Positions 7,202-14,309 are shown, counted from the stretch's first letter. The stretch: DNA of 15,752 bases from Thermoanaerobacterales bacterium (GCA_017577565.1 PKRH01000084.1:1-15752), one strand, 5' to 3'. Translations and numbers: made by a program. Notes: generated from the sequence alone by a model not told the origin.

Positions 7202-8193
7202 GGGCCCAACCTACCCCCGCCGCGGTCGCCTCCCGGCGGCCCGGTGTTGCGCTCGGCGACGTCCCGGGCGTGGTCGGCGAGGGCGGCGCGGAGCTCGTCG
7301 GGCGCCAGCACCTCGACACCGGGGAGCGGCACGAGCTGGGAGACCGCCACCTCGACCGGCTCGAGCGGGAGGTCGACGGTCACCCACCCCTCGGCGTCCA
7401 CCTCCCCCTGCTCGAGCGCCCGGACGGTCAGCTCGCCGGGCACGAGGCGGGGGAGGCGGCGGGCCGCCGCGGGCGAGAGGCGCAGGCGGGCCCGCAGCGG
7501 CCGGATCGAGGCGTCGAAGGCCGCGGCCGACGCCGACCACCACCGGGCCAGGTCGAACCCCGGGGGCCGCCACGCCGGCTCCGGCCGGGGCGTGGCCGAG
7601 GTGATGCGCGAGACCCGCCAGGTGCGGGGCCTGCGACGGTGGGCCGCCACCAGGTACCAGGTGCCGGCCTTGAGGACGAGCCCCAGCGGGTCGACGCGCC
7701 GGCGCACCCCGTGGCCGCGCCGCCCGTAGCGGATGTCGAGCCGCCGGCCCTGCCAGACGGCGTCGGCCACGGTGGGGAGCACCTCGCCCGGGTCGTCGCG
7801 GTGGAACCAGGCCGGGGCATCCAGCAGGAACCGCTCGGTCACCCGGGCGAGGTCGTCGCGCGCTGCCGCCGGCAGCGCCGACCGCAGCTTCGACCGGGCG
7901 GCGGCGAGCACGGCGCCCAGGCCCAGGTCGGCGGCGCCGGCGCTGCCGATCGTGAGCGCCACCGTCTCGGCGGCGGTGAACCCGTCGACCGGCGACCGCC
8001 AGCCGTCGAGCAGCCGGATGCCCCCGCCGGGGCCGGCCTCCGTCCACAGCGGCACGCCCGCCGCCTGCAGCATGGCCACGTCGCGGTAGACGGTGCGCTC
8101 GGAGACCTCGAGCTCGTCCGCCAGGGTCCTCGCCGTGGCCGGCCCCACCCGTTGGAGGCGGAGCAGCAGGGCGAGCAGCCGCGCCGAGCGCAC
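7198..8193 (-). CDS. WYL-domain transcriptional regulator (HTH plus WYL, YafY/DeoR-like)
   Basis: 331 residues. A winged helix-turn-helix lies at about 4-60 (LLRLQRVGPATARTLADELEV, then SERTVYRDVAMLQAAGVPL, a typical recognition-helix region). The WYL ligand-sensing domain spans about 140-200 and contains the literal W179-Y180-L181 in LKAGTWYLVAAHR, followed by RTWRVSRI. A WCX-type C-terminal region follows. It overlaps the dehydrogenase gene by four bases, so it probably controls that gene and itself. The GTG start at 8193 is six bases after a TACGCT -10-like element, suggesting a leaderless mRNA; GGGG near the start is only a weak ribosome site. A 19-bp imperfect palindrome sits just upstream (8215-8233). 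The effector is not known; the semialdehyde or a relative is a reasonable guess. Confidence 0.9.
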   Translation of the reverse strand: MRSARLLALLLRLQRVGPATARTLADELEVSERTVYRDVAMLQAAGVPLWTEAGPGGGIRLLDGWRSPVDGFTAAETVALTIGSAGAADLGLGAVLAAARSKLRSALPAAARDDLARVTERFLLDAPAWFHRDDPGEVLPTVADAVWQGRRLDIRYGRRGHGVRRRVDPLGLVLKAGTWYLVAAHRRRPRTWRVSRITSATPRPEPAWRPPGFDLARWWSASAAAFDASIRPLRARLRLSPAAARRLPRLVPGELTVRALEQGEVDAEGWVTVDLPLEPVEVAVSQLVPLPGVEVLAPDELRAALADHARDVAERNTGPPGGDRGGGRLGP

Positions 8194-8199
8194 GGCCCC

Positions 8200-8205
8200 A
8201 GCGTA
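8200..8205 (-). promoter_or_regulatory. -10 element of an apparently leaderless promoter for the WYL regulator
   Basis: TACGCT on the minus strand fits TANNNT and ends six bases before the GTG at 8193, so transcription would start at or next to the start codon. This spacing is typical of leaderless actinobacterial genes. No -35 hexamer is obvious. The putative operator begins 10 bases upstream of it. Confidence 0.45.
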
Positions 8206-8214
8206 GGCCCCCTC

Positions 8215-8233
8215 CCTGACACGACCTGGCAGG
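8215..8233. promoter_or_regulatory. Candidate operator: 19-bp inverted repeat upstream of the WYL regulator
   Basis: CCTGACA (8215-8221), five bases, then TGGCAGG (8227-8233): a 7-5-7 inverted repeat with one mismatch. If transcription starts at 8193 it covers about -22 to -40, where a bound protein would block RNA polymerase. It is the obvious candidate site for autoregulation by the WYL protein. The location and symmetry are visible; binding is inferred. Confidence 0.45.
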
Positions 8234-8238
8234 GACGG

Positions 8239-8263
8239 CGCCCGCCGGGGTCAGCGCCGGGCG
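8239..8263 (-). terminator. Weak candidate terminator at the end of the transporter gene
   Basis: CGCCCG (8239-8244) and CGGGCG (8258-8263) can pair across a 13-base loop that contains the transporter stop codon (8253-8251). A competing 5-bp stem, GGCGC (8238-8242) with GCGCC (8254-8258), exists. The stem is short and there is no U-run. Confidence 0.25.
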
Positions 8264-9687
8264 GGGGCGGCGGCGCCCGTGCCCGGGCGGGCCATGGTGG
8301 CCGCGGCGTCGCGGTCGTCGATGCGCCGCAGGACGAGCGCCGCCACCAGCGCCAGCGCCGACGCGACGAGGAAGGTGAGCCGGTAGGCCCCGAGCTGGTC
8401 GCCCGGGGGCGCCGCCGAGCCGCCGTCGGGCAGGGCGGAGGTGAGCACCGTCGCCAGCAGCGCGACGCCGACCGCCGCCGCGGTCTGGCGGAGCATGGCG
8501 AAGATGGCCGTGGCGTCGGCCGTGTCCTCCGGGGAGATCTGGGCGAAGGCGGCCGTCTGCTGCGACATGATCATGAAGCCCATGCCGAGGCCGAGCAGGA
8601 ACATCCCGGCCCGGATCTGCCAGACCCCGGTCTCCAGCGACAGGGTGGCGAAGGCCGCCATGACGGCGGCGGTCCACAGCAGCCCGCCGGTCATCAGCCG
8701 GCGGGGGCCGACGCGGGGGTACAGCCGGCCGCCGATCTGCGACGCGACCATCACCCCGATGGCCTCGGTGAAGGTGACGAGGCCCGACCCGGTGGGCGAG
8801 AGGTCGCGCACGTCCTGCAGGAACAGCGGCATGACGTAGAGGACGCCGAGGAACGCGCCGAAGCCGGCGAACATCCCGGCGTTGACCGTGCGGAACAGCC
8901 GGTTGCCCAGCAGGCGCAGGTCGAGCATCGGCTCGGCGGTGCGCAGCTCGACGGCGACCAGCGCGGTGAGCGCCAGCAGCCCGGCCACGCCCGCCACGAC
9001 GACGGCCGGCGAGCCCCAGCCCCGGGAGGCGCCCTGGTCGAGGGCGTAGAGCAGCAGGGCGAGGCCGCCGCCGGACAGGACGAAGCCGGCGGCGTCGAAC
9101 CGCCCGACCGGGCGGGTCGTGCCGTCCTCCAGCAACGCCGCCCCGAACAGCACGGTGGCCACCCCGATCGGCACGTTGACGAGGAAGATCCAGTGCCAGC
9201 CGGCGGTGTCCACGAGCACCCCGCCGAGGATCGGGCCGATGGCCGGCGCGCAGGCGGTGGGCACGAGCAGGAGGCGGGAGGCGCGGGCCCGCTCGGCCTG
9301 CGGGTAGGCCCGGAACAGCATCGCCATGCCGACCGGCACGAGGAGGCCACCGCCGACGCCCTGGAGCACGCGGAAGGCGACCAGGGCCTCGAGGCTGCCG
9401 GCCGTGCCGCACAGCGCGGACGCCGCGGTGAACAGGGTGACGGCGGCGAGGAAGGTCCGCTTGGCCCCGAACCGGTCGCCGATCCACCCCGACGAGGGCA
9501 TGAACACGGCCAGGCTGAGCAGGTAGCCGACCACGACCCGGTCGATCTCGCCCGGCCCGACGCCCAGGTCGTCGGCCAGGGAGGGGAGGGCCACGTTGAC
9601 GATCGTCGTGTCGAGGAGGCTCATGAACGCCGCGGCCACGAACGTGACCGCGACGACCAGTCGTTGATCGAGCGCGCGACTGTGCAC
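8251..9687 (-). CDS. MFS exporter, DHA2 family (14-helix EmrB/QacA type)
   Basis: 478 residues from GTG 9687, the usual length for 14-helix drug:proton antiporters. Hallmarks: LDTTIVNVALPSLADDL in helix 1 (25-41), the loop 2-3 motif A around GDRFGAKRT (70-78), RVLQGVGGGLLVPVGMAM in helix 4, and motif C GPILGGVLVD (151-160) in helix 5, which marks exporters. Further hydrophobic segments continue to about 460, and the tail is Arg/Ala rich. It probably expels hydrophobic or cationic compounds using the proton gradient; the substrate cannot be read. The frame stays open up to an ATG at 9840, but those extra 51 residues are Pro/Gly rich, non-membrane, and would occupy the control region of the divergent aldolase gene. 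GTG 9687 places helix 1 at the normal distance, although no clear ribosome site precedes it. The gene lies 57 bases upstream of the WYL regulator and may or may not be cotranscribed. Confidence 0.9.
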   Translation of the reverse strand: MHSRALDQRLVVAVTFVAAAFMSLLDTTIVNVALPSLADDLGVGPGEIDRVVVGYLLSLAVFMPSSGWIGDRFGAKRTFLAAVTLFTAASALCGTAGSLEALVAFRVLQGVGGGLLVPVGMAMLFRAYPQAERARASRLLLVPTACAPAIGPILGGVLVDTAGWHWIFLVNVPIGVATVLFGAALLEDGTTRPVGRFDAAGFVLSGGGLALLLYALDQGASRGWGSPAVVVAGVAGLLALTALVAVELRTAEPMLDLRLLGNRLFRTVNAGMFAGFGAFLGVLYVMPLFLQDVRDLSPTGSGLVTFTEAIGVMVASQIGGRLYPRVGPRRLMTGGLLWTAAVMAAFATLSLETGVWQIRAGMFLLGLGMGFMIMSQQTAAFAQISPEDTADATAIFAMLRQTAAAVGVALLATVLTSALPDGGSAAPPGDQLGAYRLTFLVASALALVAALVLRRIDDRDAAATMARPGTGAAAPARR

Positions 9688-9860
9688 GGTGCGGCTGAAC
9701 CCACCCCTGGTGGCGGGTATTCCGACGCCGGGTGGGACCGACGATCCCGGGTCCGCGTGTGCGAGGCTGCGGGGGGCCTGGCCGGCGGGGTTCGGGTCGC
9801 CCGTCCCACGCTGGCATGCTGGCAGGTAGGACGACCGCATCCCACGACCAGGGGGCTTCG
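9688..9860. promoter_or_regulatory. Divergent control region between the exporter and aldolase genes
   Basis: 173 bases that must hold the promoters of both flanking genes. For the aldolase, TTCGGG (9791-9796) and CATGCT (9815-9820) are 18 bases apart but match consensus poorly. CTGGCA occurs twice with 8-base spacing (9811-9816 and 9819-9824), and TGGCAGG (9820-9826) repeats one half of the candidate WYL operator. GGGGG at 9851-9855 serves as ribosome binding site for the aldolase. No credible promoter is seen for the exporter. Confidence 0.35.
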
Positions 9861-10745
9861 ATGAACCAACAGCAGTACGAGAAGGTACGGGACGCCGCCG
9901 GCTTCATCGCCGCGCTCGACCAGAGCGGGGGCAGCACCCCCAAGGCGCTCCGCCTCTACGGCATCCCCGACGACGCGTGGTCGAGCGAGGACGAGATGTT
10001 CGACCTCATCCACCAGATGAGGACGCGCATCATCACCAGCCCGGCCTTCAACGGCGACCGCATCCTCGGCGCCATCCTCTTCGAGCAGACGATGGAGCGC
10101 GAGATCGAGGGCCGGCCCTCCGGTGACTACCTCTGGGAGGTCAAGAACGTCGTCCCGTTCCTCAAGGTCGACAAGGGCCTGGCCGAGGAGGCCGACGGCG
10201 CCCAGCTCATGAAGCCCATCACCGGGCTCGACGAGCTGCTCGACCGCGCCGTCGAGAAGCGGATGTTCGGCACGAAGATGCGCTCGGTCGTCAAGATGCC
10301 GGGCGCCGGCTGCGACGCCGTCGTCGCCCAGCAGTTCGAGATCGGCCTGCAGATCCTCGAGAAGGACCTGGTCCCGATCCTCGAGCCGGAGGTCGACATC
10401 AAGAGCCCGGCCAAGGCCGAGGCCGAGGAGCAGCTCAAGGAGGGCCTGCTGAAGGGCCTCGACGACGTGCCCGAGGGCAAGCAGGTCATGTTCAAGCTGA
10501 CCCTGCCCGAGAAGGACAACCTCTACCGGGAGCTCGTCGAGCACCCGAAGGTGCTGCGGGTCGTGGCGCTGTCCGGCGGCTACACCCGCGACGAGGCCAA
10601 CGCCCGCCTGGCCCGCAACAACGGCGTGATCGCCAGCTTCTCCCGGGCCCTGACCGAGGGCCTCTCGGTCGACCAGTCGGACGACGAGTTCAACGCCGTC
10701 CTCGACAAGGCGATCGCCAGCATCTACGCGGCGTCCAACACCTGA
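9861..10745 (+). CDS. fda: Class I fructose-bisphosphate aldolase, Fda type
   Basis: 294 residues. It cleaves fructose 1,6-bisphosphate to glyceraldehyde 3-phosphate and dihydroxyacetone phosphate (and the reverse) in glycolysis and gluconeogenesis, through a Schiff base and without metal. It aligns by eye almost end to end with staphylococcal Fda: GFIAALDQSGGSTPKAL (14-30), MRTRIITSPAF (53-63), GAILFEQTM (70-78), VPFLKVDKGLAEE (98-110), LMKPI (116-120), FGTKMRS (136-142), VPILEPEVDI (171-180) and VALSGGY (235-241). Lys212 in FKLTLP is the expected Schiff-base lysine. The ATG at 9861 follows GGGGG by five bases. The open frame begins further upstream, but that part has no homology. A class I enzyme of this type is less common in Actinobacteria than class II Fba, so it may be an addition or a replacement. 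Confidence 0.96.
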   Translation: MNQQQYEKVRDAAGFIAALDQSGGSTPKALRLYGIPDDAWSSEDEMFDLIHQMRTRIITSPAFNGDRILGAILFEQTMEREIEGRPSGDYLWEVKNVVPFLKVDKGLAEEADGAQLMKPITGLDELLDRAVEKRMFGTKMRSVVKMPGAGCDAVVAQQFEIGLQILEKDLVPILEPEVDIKSPAKAEAEEQLKEGLLKGLDDVPEGKQVMFKLTLPEKDNLYRELVEHPKVLRVVALSGGYTRDEANARLARNNGVIASFSRALTEGLSVDQSDDEFNAVLDKAIASIYAASNT

Positions 10746-10773
10746 GGCCACAGGGCCGACGGAGCCCCACGCC

Positions 10774-10823
10774 CGTCGCCCCGCCTCCCGCTCCCGGTGT
10801 CGTGGCGGGGCGGCGGGGCGACG
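10774..10823 (+). terminator. Putative aldolase terminator with two alternative stems
   Basis: CGTCGCCCCGCC (10774-10785) pairs perfectly with GGCGGGGCGACG (10812-10823), giving 12 bp and a 26-base loop. The same left arm can instead pair with GGCGGGGC at 10804-10811 (8 bp, 18-base loop) because the right arm is partly duplicated. It begins 29 bases after the aldolase stop. No U-run follows. Confidence 0.45.
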
Positions 10824-10836
10824 CCGGCCGGCCGGG

Positions 10837-10863
10837 TGTCCGATCCGGGGTCGTCCGTTCGTC
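10837..10863 (+). promoter_or_regulatory. Candidate ECF-type promoter of the DGPF gene
   Basis: TGTCCG (10837-10842) is followed after 17 bases by CGTC (10860-10863), 44 bases before the ATG. As I recall, ECF42 sigma factors recognise TGTCGA at -35 with a short CG-rich -10; the match here is imperfect (one extra C). No TANNNT element is seen in this gap, so an ECF promoter is plausible but unproven. Confidence 0.25.
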
Positions 10864-10906
10864 GTGACGGTGGCGGGCGACGGCCGCCCGCGGAGGAGGA
10901 CGACGG

Positions 10907-11626
10907 ATGCGCTACCTGGTCCAGCTGTACGGCGACGAGACGGCCGGGACCCGGCCCGGGGCTGCCGGGTCGGACGCCGAGGTGGGGGCCGGCGCGGCGA
11001 TCGACGAGCTGGCCGGCGAGGCGATCGTGGCCGGTGAGGCCCTGCAGGACGGCGCGAGCTGCCGCACGATCCGGCACGACGGCGGCCGGGTGACCGTGAC
11101 CGACGGGCCCGTCGCCGAGACCGCCGAGGGGCTCGCCGGCTTCTACGTGCTGGAGGCGCCGAGCCTCGACGACGCCGTCGAGCTCGCCCGCCGCCTCCCG
11201 GCGGCGGCGCACGGGGGCGTCGAGGTCCGGCCCATGGTCGAGTGGTTCGACCGCACGCCCGAGCGGCGCACGACATCGACCCCCCGCTGGCTGGCCACCA
11301 TCCACGGCCCCGAGGTCGAGGGCGACCACCCCGGCACCGAGGCGTGGGACCGCGGCGCCGCCGCGCACGCCGCGTTCGTCGAGGCGGCCGGCGACGCCGT
11401 GCTCGCCGGCGGCGCGCTCCACCCGACGTCGACGGCGACGACCGTCCGGGTGCGCGACGGCGAGCTCCTCGTCACCGACGGCCCCTACGCCGAGTCGGTC
11501 GAGATCGTCGGCGGGTTCTACGTCCTGCAGGGTCACGGGTCGGCGCTGGAGGAGGTCGCCGCCCGGATCCCGGTGGGCGACGGCGGCGCGGTGCAGCTGC
11601 GCCGGGTCGTGGAGCCCGATGGCTGA
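10907..11626 (+). CDS. Tandem YCII/DGPF-domain protein
   Basis: 239 residues with two copies of the YCII-related (DGPF) ferredoxin-like fold. Copy 1 is at about 1-112, with MRYLVQLYGDE and DGPVAETAEGLAGFYVLEA (66-84). Copy 2 is at about 127-236, with RWLATIHGPE and DGPYAESVEIVGGFYVLQG (191-209). These correspond to the DGPFAETKE-type signature of the family. DGPF proteins are regularly encoded beside ECF42 sigma factors; their biochemical role is unclear, though related YCII proteins are small enzyme-like folds. GGAGGAGG upstream of the ATG is an excellent ribosome site. The stop codon overlaps the start of the following sigma gene remnant (ATGGCTGA), the coupling expected for an intact DGPF/sigma pair. 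Two domains in one chain rather than one is notable but not unique. Confidence 0.9.
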   Translation: MRYLVQLYGDETAGTRPGAAGSDAEVGAGAAIDELAGEAIVAGEALQDGASCRTIRHDGGRVTVTDGPVAETAEGLAGFYVLEAPSLDDAVELARRLPAAAHGGVEVRPMVEWFDRTPERRTTSTPRWLATIHGPEVEGDHPGTEAWDRGAAAHAAFVEAAGDAVLAGGALHPTSTATTVRVRDGELLVTDGPYAESVEIVGGFYVLQGHGSALEEVAARIPVGDGGAVQLRRVVEPDG

Positions 11627-12301
11627 CGCGGTGCAGGGGCGGCCGACCTCGTCCGCCACGAGCTGTGCGACGAGGCGGTGCGGCTGGCCCGTCTGGTCGT
11701 GTCGCTCCTGCCGGGGGACCCGGGGGCCGAGGCGCTCCTCGCCCTCCTGCTGCTGCAGGACAGCCGGCGGGCCGCTCGCCTGGACGCCGCCGGCCAGCTG
11801 GTGCTGCTCGAGGACCAGGACCGCGACCGCTGGGACCGGGCGATGATCGCCGAGGGGCTCCGGTGGCTGGCCCGGGCGACGTCCCGCCGGCCGACGACCG
11901 CGGCGGCCGCCGCCTACGTGCTGCAGGCCGCCGTCGCCGCCGAGCACGCCCGGGCGCCCCGGTGGGCGGACACCGACTGGGCGGCGATCGTCGCCCACTA
12001 CGACCGGCTCGCCGCGCTGACCCGGTCGCCGGTGGTCGAGCTCAACCGGGCCGTGGCCGTCTCGTTCGCCGACGGCCCGGCGGCGGCGCTGCCGTTGCTC
12101 GACCGGCTGGCCGACGACCCCCGCCTGGCCCGATCCCACCGGCTGCACGCGGCCCGGGCGGACGTGCGCCGCCGCCTCGGCCGGACGGCGGAGGCCGCCG
12201 GCCTCTACCGCCGGGCGCTGGCCCTCGCGCCGACCGCACCCGAGCGGGCGCACCTCCGCCGGCGGCTGGCCGAGCTGGGCGCGCCGGGCGCGGTCGGCTG
12301 A
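11619..12301 (+). pseudogene. ECF42-type sigma factor gene with its sigma core deleted and frame shifted
   Basis: The ATG at 11619 overlaps the DGPF stop and reads MADAVQ, like the start of an ECF42 sigma factor, but this frame then turns to Arg/Cys-rich nonsense. From about 11633 the family resumes in another frame: ADLVRHELCDEAVRLARLV, then VLLEDQDRDRWDRAMIAEGL, AYVLQAAVAAEHARA, TDWAAIVAHYDRLA, SPVVELNRAVAV and repeated TPR-like helices to the stop at 12299-12301. This is the C-terminal half (about 220 residues) of a protein normally near 400. Regions 2 and 4, which bind core polymerase and DNA, are absent. One internal deletion of about 180-190 codons with a shift of reading frame explains it. 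An isolated TPR-like protein could start at GTG 11678, but no ribosome site supports that. An assembly error in GC-rich DNA is the other explanation. No in-frame stop has accumulated, so the event looks recent. Confidence 0.8.
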
Positions 12302-12311
12302 CCGGCCGCGC
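12288..12311. terminator. Hairpin between convergent stop codons, likely bidirectional terminator
   Basis: GCGCGGTCGG (12288-12297) and CCGGCCGCGC (12302-12311) form a 10-bp stem with one G-U pair on plus-strand RNA (one A/C mismatch on minus-strand RNA). The 4-base loop, CTGA, contains the stop of the sigma remnant. The last stem base is the first base of the opposing gene's stop triplet (12311-12313). Only nine bases separate the two convergent genes, so a shared terminator here makes sense. Confidence 0.5.
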
Positions 12312-14275
12312 TACCAGATGCGGACCCGCTCCTCGGGCGGCAGCCACATGCCGTCGCCCTCCCGCACGCCGAAGGCCTCGTGGAACTCGTCGAGGTTGCG
12401 CACGACGTTGGCCCGGAACTCCGGTGGCGCGTGGGGGTCGATCGCCAGGCGGCGGATGGCCTCCTCCTTGCGCACCGCCATGCGCCACACCTGGGCCCAA
12501 CCGAGGAAGACCCGCTGGCTGCCGGTCAAACCGTCGACGACCGGCGGCTCCTGGCCCTGCAGGCTCAGCCGGTAGGCGAGGTGGGCGATCTGGATGCCGC
12601 CCAGGTCGCCGATGTTCTCGCCGACGGTCAGGGCGCCGTTGACCCGGCGGCCCTCCAGGCCCTCGGGCTCGAACCGGTCGTACTGGGCGATGAGCTTCTG
12701 CGTGAGCCGCTCGAAGTTGGCCCGGTCCTCCTCGGTCCACCAGTCGACGAGGTTGCCGTCGCCGTCGTAGCGGCTGCCCTGGTCGTCGAACCCGTGGCCG
12801 ATCTCGTGGCCGATCACCGCCCCGATGCCGCCGAAGTTCATCGCGTCGTCCGCGTCGGGGTCGAAGAACGGCCACCGCAGGATCGCCGCCGGGAAGACGA
12901 TCTCGTTCATCCCGGGGTTGTAGTAGGCGTTGACGGTCTGGGGCGTCATGTGCCACTCGTCCCGGTCGATCGGCTGGCCGATCTTGCGGAGGTTGCGGTC
13001 GACCTCGAAGGCTGCCGCCCGCCGCACGCTGCCGAGCAGGTCGTGCCGGTCGATCTCCAGGGCCGAGTAGTCGCGCCAGCGGTCGGGGTAGCCGATCTTG
13101 GGCCGGAACTTGTCGAGCTTCTCCAGGGCCCGCTTGCGGGTCTCCGGTGACATCCACTCGAGCTCGGCGATGTCGACCCGGTAGGCCTCGATGAGCCAGC
13201 CGACGAGGCGCTCCATGTGGGCCTTGTGCTCGGGCGGGAAGTGCCGCTCGACGTAGAGCCGGCCGACCGCCTCGCCGAGGGCGGCCTCGAGGACGGCGAC
13301 GCCGCGCTTCCAGCGCTCCTTCAGGGTGGGGACGCCGGAGAGGAGGGTGCCGTAGAAGGCGAAGTCGGCCTCGACGAACCGGCGCGACAGGTAGGGCGCC
13401 GCGGCCCGCACGTGGTGGAAGGTCAGCCACAGCTTCCAGTCCTCGAGCGGGACCTCCTGCAGCAGGCGGGCGGCGGTCTCGACCGCGTCGGGCTGGCGGA
13501 CGACGACCTCGTCGAAGGCGCCCTCGGGGGCGCCCAGGCCGGCCAGCCAGGCGTCCCAGTCGTAGCCGGGCGCCAGGGCGCGCAGGGCGTCGAGGGTGTG
13601 CTTGTTGTACGTCTTCAGCGCGTCGCGGCTGTCGACGGCGGTCCAGTGCCCCTCGGCGATCGCCGTCTCCAGCGCCATGATCCGGGCGGCGGCCTCGTCG
13701 GCGTCGGGCACCTCGACGAGCCGCAGCATCGTCGCCAGGTGCTCGACGTAGGCCGCCCGGACCTCGGCGTAGGCGTCCTCGCGGTAGTAGGCCTCGTCGG
13801 GCAGGCCGAGGCCGGCCTGCACGAGGTTGACGATGTAGCGGCTGGCGTCCTCGCCGTCGTTGTCGACGAACCACTCGACCAGGCCGGGCGTGCCGTGCCG
13901 TTGCAGGCGGCCGAGCAGCTCGACCAGGTCGCGCGGCGACGACACCGCCCGGATGGCGGCGAGGTCGTCGGCGATCGGGGCGGCGTCGAGGCGCTCGACC
14001 TCGTCCTCGTCCATGAACGCGGCCCACAGGTCGCCGACCTTGCGCTCGTCGCTGCCCGGGGGCGCGTCGCCCGCGGCCGCCTCCTCGGCCAGGGCGCGCA
14101 CGTCGCGCTCGGCCTGCTCCTGGAGCATGTGGAAGGCGCCGTAGGCGGCGCGGTCCGGCGGGATCTCGACCGACGCCAGCCACCGGCTGTTGACGTGGCG
14201 GAAGAGGTCGTCCTGCGGGCGGACGTCGGGGGACAGCTCGTCGACGGCGATGCCGCTCGCGGTGCTCGGGGCCAT
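12311..14275 (-). CDS. M13 family zinc metallopeptidase (neprilysin/PepO type)
   Basis: 654 residues, normal for bacterial PepO-like enzymes. It cleaves small peptides and oligopeptides. The N-terminal M13 domain begins with VRPQDDLFRHVNSRWLAS (18-35). The catalytic part shows NAYYNP (449-454) for substrate backbone binding, IGHEIGHGFDDQG (488-500) with zinc ligands His490 and His494 and catalytic Glu491, and ENIGDLGG (553-560) with the third ligand Glu553. VFLGWAQVWR (589-598) and the C-terminal VRIW complete the family pattern. No signal peptide or membrane anchor is visible, so it is probably cytoplasmic, unlike eukaryotic neprilysins. The ATG at 14275 has GGAGGAG a few bases upstream. It lies 68 bases after the TetR gene on the same strand and has a possible -10 of its own. 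Confidence 0.96.
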   Translation of the reverse strand: MAPSTASGIAVDELSPDVRPQDDLFRHVNSRWLASVEIPPDRAAYGAFHMLQEQAERDVRALAEEAAAGDAPPGSDERKVGDLWAAFMDEDEVERLDAAPIADDLAAIRAVSSPRDLVELLGRLQRHGTPGLVEWFVDNDGEDASRYIVNLVQAGLGLPDEAYYREDAYAEVRAAYVEHLATMLRLVEVPDADEAAARIMALETAIAEGHWTAVDSRDALKTYNKHTLDALRALAPGYDWDAWLAGLGAPEGAFDEVVVRQPDAVETAARLLQEVPLEDWKLWLTFHHVRAAAPYLSRRFVEADFAFYGTLLSGVPTLKERWKRGVAVLEAALGEAVGRLYVERHFPPEHKAHMERLVGWLIEAYRVDIAELEWMSPETRKRALEKLDKFRPKIGYPDRWRDYSALEIDRHDLLGSVRRAAAFEVDRNLRKIGQPIDRDEWHMTPQTVNAYYNPGMNEIVFPAAILRWPFFDPDADDAMNFGGIGAVIGHEIGHGFDDQGSRYDGDGNLVDWWTEEDRANFERLTQKLIAQYDRFEPEGLEGRRVNGALTVGENIGDLGGIQIAHLAYRLSLQGQEPPVVDGLTGSQRVFLGWAQVWRMAVRKEEAIRRLAIDPHAPPEFRANVVRNLDEFHEAFGVREGDGMWLPPEERVRIW

Positions 14276-14309
14276 GCGGTGCTCCTCCGTGCGCGGGGCC
14301 GGTCCCGCC

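Noticed and set aside
8441..8839. Plus-strand 132-codon open frame opposite the exporter
   Set aside because: It contains Met/Ala/Ser-rich sequence that mirrors the reverse complement of membrane-helix codons, with no ribosome site.
9688..9840. N-terminal extension of the exporter from ATG 9840
   Set aside because: No ribosome site, Pro/Gly-rich and non-membrane residues, and it would cover the aldolase control region; GTG 9687 gives the normal helix 1 position.
7126..9943. Open frames of about 900 codons on both strands (7126-9864 plus, 7211-9943 minus)
   Set aside because: They span several well-supported genes in other frames and read as Arg/Gly/His-rich low-complexity sequence without ribosome sites or recognisable motifs.
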